Assembly (NCBI GenBank): GCA_016719465.1
Contig: JADJYY010000041.1
Coordinates: forward strand, 42,344-106,343
Origin: Hydrogenophilales bacterium
GTDB lineage: Bacteria; Pseudomonadota; Gammaproteobacteria; Burkholderiales; Thiobacillaceae
Length of the DNA: 64,000 bases
Direction of reading: 5' to 3'
The position numbers were made by a program, and so were the translations under genes. The notes beneath the pieces were generated by a model. The model searched no databases. It had not been told where the DNA came from and worked only from the letters and a program-made list of their open reading frames with translations. This document shows, piece after piece, positions 57,912 to 64,000 of the stretch; the stretch's first letter is position 1; every line of letters starts with the position of its first letter.

Positions 57912-57972
57912 ATCCGCGCCATCGGCGACAGGATTGGCCTTGCCGGCAAAATATCCGTTATGGAAAAACCCC

Positions 57973-59754
57973 ATGTGCGGCATCGCCGGTGAACTCCGCT
58001 TCGACGGCGCCGCTCCCGAGCCGGCGACCCTGAAGCGCATGGTGGCCCGCCTCGCCCGGCGCGGGCCGGACGGCGAGGGTCTGCATTTCGACGGCCCCGC
58101 CGCCCTGGGCCACCGGCGCCTGGCCATCATCGACCTGACCGACCGCTCCCGCCAGCCCATGGTGGACCCGGCCACCGGCCTGGCCCTGGTGTTCAACGGC
58201 ACCATCTACAACTATCCCCAGTTGCGCGCCGAATTGATCGGCAAGGGTCACGTTTTCCATTCCGACGGCGATACCGAGGTGATCCTGCGGGCCTACGCGG
58301 AATGGGGCGACGACTGCGTCGCCCGCCTGCACGGCGCCTTCGCCTTCGCCATCTGGGACCGGTTGGCCGGCACCCTGTTCCTGGCCCGGGACCGCCTGGG
58401 CATCAAGCCCTTGTACTACAGCCTGGACGACCGCCGCCTGCGCTTCGCCTCCAGCCCCCAGGCCCTGCTGGCGGCGGGCGACGTGGATACCTCCATCGAT
58501 GCCGAAGCCCTGCACCACCACCTCACCCTGCATGCCGTGGTGCCCGCCCCCCGCACCCTGCTCGGCGGCGCGCGCAAGCTGGAACCCGCCAGTTTCCTGC
58601 GCGTGGACGCCCAGGGCCGTCGGGAAGGCCGTCCCTACTGGCGCCTCGTCGCCACCCGGCCGGACAAGCCCCTGAAGGAGAGAGAGTGGCGGGCCGCCAT
58701 CCACGACGCCCTGCGGGCGGCGGTGCGCAAGCGCCTGCTGATCGCCGACGTGAAGGTGGGCGTGCTGCTCTCCGGCGGCCTGGATTCCAGCCTGCTGGTG
58801 GCCCTGCTGGCGGAACAGGGCGTGGAGGATCTGATGACCTTCTCGGTGGGCTTCGAGGACCAACCCGAGGAGCGCGGCCACGAATTCGAATACTCCGACG
58901 CCGTGGCCCGGCATTTCGCCACCCGCCACCACCAGTTCCACATTCCCAACGATCAGGTGCTCACCCGCCTGCCGGAAGCCGTGGAGCAGATGGCCGAACC
59001 CATGGTGGGCCAGGACGCGGTGGCCTTCTACCTGCTGGCGGAGCAGGTGGCCAAGACCGTGAAGGTGGTGCAGAGCGGCCAGGGCGCCGACGAGATATTC
59101 GGCGGCTACTACTGGTACCCGAAAATGCACGCGACCCGCTCCGGCACCCCCCTGGAACGCTTCCGCCGGCACTATTTCGACCGGGACCACGCCGAATACC
59201 TGGAAACCGTCGATCCCGCCTTCCACGGCCTGGACCACACCGCCTTCACCGTGTCCGCCCGGCTCACGGAGCCCGATGCCGACACCTTCATCGACCAGGT
59301 GCTGCGCATGGACGCCACCATGCTCATCACCGACGATCCGGTGAAACGGGTGGACAACATGACCATGGCCTGGGGCCTGGAGGCCCGGGTGCCGTTCCTG
59401 GACCACGAACTGGTGGAGCTGGCGGCGCGCATGCCGCCGGAACTCAAGCTGGCCTCCGACGGCAAGCACATCCTCAAGAGCATCGCCCGGGGCCTGGTGC
59501 CCGACATGGTGATCGACCGGACCAAGGGCTACTTCCCCATGCCGGCCCTCAAGTACGTGCGCGGCGACTTTCTGGAATTCATGCGCGACATCCTGGATTC
59601 CCGCGCCTGCCGGGAACGGGGGCTGTTCCAGCGGGATTACGTGCGCAAGCTGCTGGCCGAGCCCGAGAAGCACCTCACCCGCATCCAGGGCAGCAAGCTC
59701 TGGCACCTGGCGTTGCTGGAGTTCTGGCTGCGGAGGAACGTGGATGGCGTCTGA
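57973..59754 (+). CDS. N-acetylglutaminylglutamine amidotransferase (asparagine synthase family)
   Basis: A 593-residue AsnB-like protein. Mature catalytic Cys2 is in MCGIAGELRFDG, and the glutaminase domain has VFNGTIYNYPQLR. The synthetase domain has the ATP-binding SGGLDSSLL near residue 270. Overall text matches the subgroup making the osmoprotectant N-acetylglutaminylglutamine amide rather than asparagine. The usual partner, a GNAT/ATP-grasp ligase, is not in the window. An MFS transporter follows. The ATG at 57973 is fixed by the required Cys2; upstream in-frame sequence overlaps the repeat. Confidence 0.85.
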   Translation: MCGIAGELRFDGAAPEPATLKRMVARLARRGPDGEGLHFDGPAALGHRRLAIIDLTDRSRQPMVDPATGLALVFNGTIYNYPQLRAELIGKGHVFHSDGDTEVILRAYAEWGDDCVARLHGAFAFAIWDRLAGTLFLARDRLGIKPLYYSLDDRRLRFASSPQALLAAGDVDTSIDAEALHHHLTLHAVVPAPRTLLGGARKLEPASFLRVDAQGRREGRPYWRLVATRPDKPLKEREWRAAIHDALRAAVRKRLLIADVKVGVLLSGGLDSSLLVALLAEQGVEDLMTFSVGFEDQPEERGHEFEYSDAVARHFATRHHQFHIPNDQVLTRLPEAVEQMAEPMVGQDAVAFYLLAEQVAKTVKVVQSGQGADEIFGGYYWYPKMHATRSGTPLERFRRHYFDRDHAEYLETVDPAFHGLDHTAFTVSARLTEPDADTFIDQVLRMDATMLITDDPVKRVDNMTMAWGLEARVPFLDHELVELAARMPPELKLASDGKHILKSIARGLVPDMVIDRTKGYFPMPALKYVRGDFLEFMRDILDSRACRERGLFQRDYVRKLLAEPEKHLTRIQGSKLWHLALLEFWLRRNVDGV

Positions 59755-59845
59755 TGGCCAACGGCTCTCCTCGCAACCATTGTTCGGGTTTGGCTATGGA
59801 AGCACTCCGCCACTGGGGATTCGTTTCCGGTTGACAGCCCGTGTT

Positions 59846-59923
59846 CTCCCCCTCCCAGCCTCCCCCGCCCGCGTGGGAGGAGGCGACTCCCTCCCCGCTT
59901 GCGGGGAGGGTTGGGGTGGGGAG
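59846..59923 (+). repeat. GC-rich palindromic dispersed repeat, copy 3
   Basis: Same layout as the other copies, but the first hairpin is imperfect (CCTCCCCCGCCCGCGTGGGAGG). The second, CTCCCCGC-TT-GCGGGGAG, is intact. Confidence 0.85.
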
Positions 59924-59943
59924 AAACATCCATCCAGTCAAGC

Positions 59944-61233
59944 ATGCTGACCCCCTACCAGCACCGCCAGCTCCAGCGCCTGCGCTGGACCGCCTTCATC
60001 GTGGTGGGCCTGGCCTTCGTGCTGTCCTTCTTCCATCGCTTCGCGCCGGCGGCCATCGCCAGCGACCTCAAGGCGGCCTTCGACATCCAGTCGGCCGCCC
60101 TGGGCGGCCTGGCGGCCACCTATTTCTACGTCTACACGGTGATGCAGATCCCCACCGGCGTCCTGGCCGATACCCTAGGCCCCCGGCGCATCGTGGTGGC
60201 GGGCGGCGTGGTGGCGGGCCTGGGCTCCATCCTGTTCGGCCTGGCGCCCAGCTTCGATCTGGCCGCCGCCGGCCGCCTGCTGGTGGGCCTGGGGGTCTCG
60301 GTCACCTTCATCGCCATCCTGAAACTCAACGCCGCCTGGTTCAGCGAGGGCAAGTTCGGCACCCTGACCGGCCTCACCATCCTGCTGGGCAACCTGGGCG
60401 CGGTGCTGGCCGCCTCGCCCCTGGCCTGGGTGCTGGCCTACGCCAGCTGGCGCGACGCCTTCGTGGTGACGGGCCTGCTCTCCCTGTTCCTGGCCTGGCT
60501 GGCCTGGTGGCTGGTGCGGGACAACCCGGGCCAGATGGGCCTGCCCAGCCTGCGGGAGCTGGAAGGCAAGGCGGCCCATCCCGCCCACGAAGGCCATTGG
60601 TACGACGGCCTGGTCCAGGTGGCCGGCAACCGCCTCACCTGGCCCGGCTTCTTCGTCAACCTGGGGATTTCCGGGACCCTGTTCGCCTTCGCCGGCTTGT
60701 GGGCCGTGCCCTATCTGACCCAGGGCCAGGGCTGGGAGCGGAGCACCGCCACCGCCCACACCTCCCTGCTGCTGGCGGCCTTCGCCCTGGGCGCCTTCTT
60801 CATCGGCACCCTGTCCGACCGGCTGGGCCGGCGCAAGCCGGTCATCCTGCTGTCCTGCGGCCTGTACGTGGCCTGCTGGCTGCCCCCGGCCCTCGGCTGG
60901 CGGCTGGTCCCGGGCTGGAGCCATGTCCTGTTCCTGCTCATGGGCCTGGGCGCCGCCGGCTTCACCCTGACCTGGGCCTGCGCCAAGGAAGTGAACCGCC
61001 ACGCCCTGTCCGGCATGGCCACCAGCCTGGTCAACACCGGCGCCTTCCTGGGGGCGGCCATCCTGCAGCCCCTGGTGGGCTGGGCCATCGACCGGGCCGC
61101 CGGCGGCGAAGGCCTGGCCCTCGCCCATTACCAGGTGGGCATGCGGGTCCTGCTGGGCTTCGCCGTCGCCGGCTGGCTGGCGAGCTTCGCCCTGAGGGAA
61201 ACCCGCTGCCGCTATCTGTCGGATCCGGCCTGA
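59944..61233 (+). CDS. Major facilitator superfamily transporter
   Basis: A 429-residue protein with about 12 hydrophobic helices. The MFS signature between helices 2 and 3 is GVLADTLGPRRIV near residue 78, and its repeat in the second half is GTLSDRLGRRKPV. The substrate is not evident. The nearest gene on the same strand is the amidotransferase, but the repeat between them argues against strict co-function. Its last 22 nt overlap the convergent MoCF-domain gene. Confidence 0.88.
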   Translation: MLTPYQHRQLQRLRWTAFIVVGLAFVLSFFHRFAPAAIASDLKAAFDIQSAALGGLAATYFYVYTVMQIPTGVLADTLGPRRIVVAGGVVAGLGSILFGLAPSFDLAAAGRLLVGLGVSVTFIAILKLNAAWFSEGKFGTLTGLTILLGNLGAVLAASPLAWVLAYASWRDAFVVTGLLSLFLAWLAWWLVRDNPGQMGLPSLRELEGKAAHPAHEGHWYDGLVQVAGNRLTWPGFFVNLGISGTLFAFAGLWAVPYLTQGQGWERSTATAHTSLLLAAFALGAFFIGTLSDRLGRRKPVILLSCGLYVACWLPPALGWRLVPGWSHVLFLLMGLGAAGFTLTWACAKEVNRHALSGMATSLVNTGAFLGAAILQPLVGWAIDRAAGGEGLALAHYQVGMRVLLGFAVAGWLASFALRETRCRYLSDPA

Positions 61234-61985
61234 TCGGCCACCACGCCACCCAGGGCCAGAACCCCCGCCCGCAGCCGCGCGAAGGCCGGCTCGACCCGAT
61301 CCGCCGGCCCCTTCACCCCCAGGTCGATCTCGTAATGGAAGCGCCGCTCGGGATCGATGCGGGGCAGGCTGTAGACATGGACGCCGGGATGCTCCGCCTC
61401 GACGGCATCCATGAGGGGCGTCAGGGTACCCTCGTTGAGCCCCGTCACCCGCATGCCCCGTTCAACCTCGGCGCCGCCGCCGAACAGGTGCCGGTAATGG
61501 GTATCCAGCACCCACTCGATCATGGGCCAGGCCATGACCGGGAAGCCCGGCACGAAATGATGCCGGCCCAGGCTGAAGCCCGGAATGCGGTTGTAGGGGT
61601 TGGGGATGAGCGCCGCGCCCTCGGGCAGTTCGCCCATGCGCAAACGCTCCGGCGTGAGGGGCTGGCCGATCTCGGCCATGTGGGCGGCGATCAACTCCCG
61701 GGCGCCGGCATGCGGGACCAGGGGCGCGCCCAGGGCCTCGGCGGCGGCCTGGCGGGTATGGTCATCCGGCGTGGCGCCGATGCCGCCGCAACTGAACACC
61801 ACGTCGTCCGTGGCCAAGGTTTCGCGCAGGTTCGCCACCAGGCGCGGGCGCTCGTCGCCCAGATAGCGCACCCAGGCCAGTTTCAGGCCCCGCGCCGCCA
61901 GCAGTTCCCGCGCCTTGGCGAAGTGCTTGTCCTGGCGTTTCCCGGAAAGGATTTCGTCGCCGATGACGATGAGTCCGAAGGCCAT
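61212..61985 (-). CDS. CinA-like / MoCF (molybdopterin-binding) domain protein
   Basis: A 257-residue protein with an N-terminal MoCF-fold domain (IGDEILSGKRQDKH near residue 7, VFSCGGIGATPDDHTRQA near residue 62). It lacks the C-terminal deamidase domain of full-length CinA. The MoCF fold binds molybdopterin in MoaB/MogA, but stand-alone CinA-N proteins may act on NAD metabolites; the substrate here is unknown. Confidence 0.85.
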   Translation of the reverse strand: MAFGLIVIGDEILSGKRQDKHFAKARELLAARGLKLAWVRYLGDERPRLVANLRETLATDDVVFSCGGIGATPDDHTRQAAAEALGAPLVPHAGARELIAAHMAEIGQPLTPERLRMGELPEGAALIPNPYNRIPGFSLGRHHFVPGFPVMAWPMIEWVLDTHYRHLFGGGAEVERGMRVTGLNEGTLTPLMDAVEAEHPGVHVYSLPRIDPERRFHYEIDLGVKGPADRVEPAFARLRAGVLALGGVVADQAGSDR

Positions 61986-62041
61986 CCCGAATCTCCTGAT
62001 GGATTTATCATGGGCCGGATTTTCACCCGGCGGAGCGACAA

Positions 62042-62401
62042 ATGAGTGACGAACTGGTGTGCTGGAAATGCGGCGCGGGCCTGGACGACCTGCCCCAACC
62101 CCTGGGCCGCCGCGCCGAATGCCCGGCCTGCGGCGCGGATCTCCACGTCTGCCGGCTGTGCCGCCACCACGACACGGCCAAGGCCAAGCAATGCCGGGAA
62201 CTGGCGGCGGACGAGATCAAGGACAAGACCCGGGCGAATTTCTGCGAGTGGTTCCAGGCCCGGGCCGGGGCCTGGCCCGCTTCGGCCACGGCCGCGGGCG
62301 GCGGACGGGCGGCGCTGGACGCGATGTTCGGCGGCCCGGCTCCGGCCAACACCGCGCCCGACGCCCGGCGCGAACTGGACAAGCTGTTCGGGAAGGACTG
62401 A
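62042..62401 (+). CDS. Small zinc-ribbon protein of unknown function
   Basis: A 119-residue protein with an N-terminal treble set of Cys pairs (LVCWKCGAGL, then ECPACGADLHVCRLC) suggesting one or two zinc ribbons. An aromatic stretch NFCEWFQARAG and a Pro/Ala-rich C-terminus follow. It is divergent from the MoCF gene. I do not recognise a named family beyond zinc ribbon. Confidence 0.75.
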   Translation: MSDELVCWKCGAGLDDLPQPLGRRAECPACGADLHVCRLCRHHDTAKAKQCRELAADEIKDKTRANFCEWFQARAGAWPASATAAGGGRAALDAMFGGPAPANTAPDARRELDKLFGKD

Positions 62402-62415
62402 CGGACATCCCCCGC

Positions 62416-62491
62416 CTCCCCACCCCGGCCCTCCCAGCAAACGGGGCCGGAGCTCCCCTCCCCCGCTTGCGGGGGAGGTTGGGAGGGGGAG
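62416..62491 (-). repeat. GC-rich palindromic dispersed repeat, copy 4, inverted
   Basis: The reverse complement matches the other copies (ctccccctcccaacctccc at its start, CCTCCCCCGC-AA-GCGGGGGAGG hairpin). The second hairpin is degenerate. It is the only copy in this orientation and the one nearest the right-edge accessory gene. Confidence 0.8.
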
Positions 62492-62508
62492 TGATGGCGA
62501 TTACTGGG

Positions 62509-62616
62509 GATTCTCACTTCCCGCTCGCCGTAGCGCCCCTCGTTGGCCCGCGATTGTCTGTCGAGCCTGCCCTGTGCCGATATGGATGGCAGCCAGACGG
62601 CTGATACGTGAGAATC
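62509..62616. other. Inverted-repeat pair in the 355-bp gap before the right-edge gene
   Basis: gattctcac (62509-62517) and gtgagaatc (62608-62616) are perfect 9-bp inverted repeats about 90 bp apart. They lie between repeat copy 4 and the less GC-biased HEPN-helicase gene, so they could mark the end of an inserted segment. The rest of the 355-bp interval 62402-62756 holds no gene I can see. Confidence 0.35.
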
Positions 62617-62756
62617 AAGCGGGACCGCCTGCCAAATCAATTCTGGTGCTTGCCATATGGGCAGTTTGCAACCGAAATCGAGTTGACCGGCGCAAGATGC
62701 GAACATCGCTTAGTGCCACGGCGTCAATAAGACCAACTCAACGTGCGGGAAGGACC

Positions 62757-64000
62757 ATGAACAAGGGAGCCCTCGAACTTCTTTCTCATCAACTCGTTGC
62801 GGTGCTGGCCGATGTTTTGCCCAAGCTCTCTAATGACTGGTGGCGGGAACAGGTAATCGACAAGCTGACTTATCAGCAGCAGGGCTATATCCAGACAGCC
62901 CAAATCACCACGCTCGAACAACTCGATCTCGCCGCGCTGTTGCGCATACTCGACCAGAACTGGCACGAAATCGCTGGCACGCGCGCCATGTCCCAAGCGA
63001 TGCGAAATTGGGTGAAAGAAACCCAGCTCATCCGTAACCGCTGGGCGCATGCACCAGCGACAGGCCTCCCCAATGAAGACGTCTACCGCGACCTCGACAC
63101 ATTAGAGCGGCTCGCCCAAGCTTTGGGCGCGCGTGACCCCGATTTGGAAGCGCTGCGTCGGCAGAAATCCGATGTCATGGCCACCCTGGCGGGCAAAACA
63201 CCACTTCCGAACGCCGTAACGACTGCCATTGAAGCAAGCTGTGCATTCAGTCTTGGAACTGTAGTTCGACTCAAGGCCAAGCCCACCATCTCCGGCGCCG
63301 TCACAAACCACTTGCCCGGTTATCCCGAAGATCGCTTCATGGTCTTCCACGATGGCACGGTCACCACCTATTACGCCTCTCAACTGGAAGCCGCCGTTGC
63401 CACCCCGGCCCCCGCCAGTGTCCCGCCAGCCACCCTGCACGCCGCCCTATCCGCTCTGCAACTCCGCCATCCCAGTACCGGCAGCCTGTATTCGTTGTTC
63501 GCCTCGCGCATCAATTTCGTCCCCTACCAGTTCCGACCCGTACTCAAGCTGATCCAGGCCGACCGGCCGCGTCTGCTCATTGCGGACGAAGTGGGGGTCG
63601 GCAAGACCATCGAGGCCGGCCTCATCCTGAAAGAACTCCAGGCCCGGCGCGACATCCGTTACGTCTTGGTCATCTGTCCCAAGCCTCTGGTCGCCGAACG
63701 CAAATGGCTGGAAGAACTCAAGCGCTTCGACGAACAGTTCGTGCATCTCGACGGCCCCGCCCTGCGCTATTGCCTGGATGAAACCCATCTCGACGGGGTT
63801 TGGCCGCAACAGCATGCCCGCGCCATCCTGCCGTACTCGCTTCTCGACGAAACCCTGCTTATGGGCAAGCAACAGGGCCGTAAAAAGCAACGCGGCCTGC
63901 TCGATCTGGACCCGCCACCTGTATTCGATCTGGTCATCGTCGATGAGGCCCACCACATCCGCAACACCGATACCTGGGCCTATCGCAACGTGCGTTATTT
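62757..64000 (+). CDS. Swt1-type HEPN domain fused to SNF2/RapA-like helicase (3' partial)
   Basis: A good GGAAGGA ribosome-binding site precedes the ATG, and the frame stays open to the end of the window (414 codons). Residues ~1-105 resemble the Swt1-type HEPN fold and contain the Rx4H nuclease-type motif in LIRNRWAHAP. Residues ~185-215 (MVFHDGTVTTYYASQLEAA) could be a small beta-barrel. From ~245 an SF2 helicase of the SNF2/RapA kind begins, with motif I LIADEVGVGKTIEAGLIL, motif Ia VLVICPKPLVAERKW and motif II VIVDEAHH. Such HEPN-helicase genes are common in phage-defence islands. Codon use is visibly less GC-biased than in neighbouring genes, suggesting transfer. The C-terminal helicase half and any partners lie outside the window. 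Confidence 0.82.
   Translation, partial: MNKGALELLSHQLVAVLADVLPKLSNDWWREQVIDKLTYQQQGYIQTAQITTLEQLDLAALLRILDQNWHEIAGTRAMSQAMRNWVKETQLIRNRWAHAPATGLPNEDVYRDLDTLERLAQALGARDPDLEALRRQKSDVMATLAGKTPLPNAVTTAIEASCAFSLGTVVRLKAKPTISGAVTNHLPGYPEDRFMVFHDGTVTTYYASQLEAAVATPAPASVPPATLHAALSALQLRHPSTGSLYSLFASRINFVPYQFRPVLKLIQADRPRLLIADEVGVGKTIEAGLILKELQARRDIRYVLVICPKPLVAERKWLEELKRFDEQFVHLDGPALRYCLDETHLDGVWPQQHARAILPYSLLDETLLMGKQQGRKKQRGLLDLDPPPVFDLVIVDEAHHIRNTDTWAYRNVRY

Noticed and set aside
62724..63304. Minus-strand frames opposite the right-edge gene
   Set aside because: The plus-strand frame has a strong ribosome-binding site, HEPN and helicase motifs, and stays open for 414 codons.

Overview
The window reads as chromosomal DNA of a high-GC betaproteobacterium. 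I infer Rhodocyclales or a neighbouring Nitrosomonadales lineage from gene order and protein flavour: tig-clpP-clpX-lon-hupB-ppiD with intervening tRNA genes, pyrG-kdsA-eno-ftsB, and hpnCDE for squalene/hopanoid synthesis. No species can be named from the sequence alone.

Layout. 1-3.3 kb: the 3' part of a SulP-type transporter gene running in frame into a PduO-type cobalamin adenosyltransferase, then a histidine phosphatase, an orphan ParA and fabI. 3.3-3.6 kb: a small terminal-inverted-repeat element that appears to supply the stop codon of ppiD. 3.6-12 kb: the protein quality-control block with three tRNA genes (Asp, Val, Leu). 12-16 kb: hpnCDE and a short-chain dehydrogenase. 16-24.4 kb: a leftward block pyrG-kdsA-eno-ftsB-zipA-ligA-galU, much of it overlapping or tightly packed. 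24.4-27 kb: an alkaline phosphatase with a candidate Pho box, and a small secreted protein.

27-39 kb is the main accessory region. It holds a type I secretion pair (HlyD-like and HlyB-like, no TolC) and a very large RTX gene whose N-terminal lipase-like part is broken by frameshifts and a stop. Upstream of it are a membrane-anchored small protein that could be an immunity protein, a 51-residue chimeric ORF carrying a piece of the same lipase domain, and an RTX remnant. The region is bracketed by an intact DUF190-crcB pair on the right and a 57-bp DUF190 C-terminal remnant on the left. This looks like an exported-effector locus that has been rearranged and is partly decayed.

39-52.8 kb returns to housekeeping genes: glucan phosphorylase, oligoribonuclease, M48 peptidase, cytochrome c, pterin dehydratase, RsgA, a CBS protein, a DJ-1 family protein, a PPOX-like flavoprotein, an ACT protein, a YkgJ protein, MltB and a TlpA-like thioredoxin. 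Two of these genes (ACT protein and MltB) have lost their expected stop codons. For MltB the cause is visible as a 13-nt duplication.

52.9-62.4 kb holds a NERD-helicase, a FlaG-like protein, a Fic protein, an SrkA-like kinase, an N-acetylglutaminylglutamine amidotransferase homologue, an MFS transporter and a MoCF-domain protein. Four copies of a roughly 78-bp GC-rich palindromic repeat occur between 46.9 and 62.5 kb. At the right edge (62.76 kb onward) a less GC-biased gene begins and runs off the window. It encodes a Swt1-type HEPN domain followed by a SNF2/RapA-type helicase, and is probably the first gene of a defence or other accessory locus.

Several lesions are single-base changes. Sequencing or assembly error must be excluded before biological conclusions are drawn from them.
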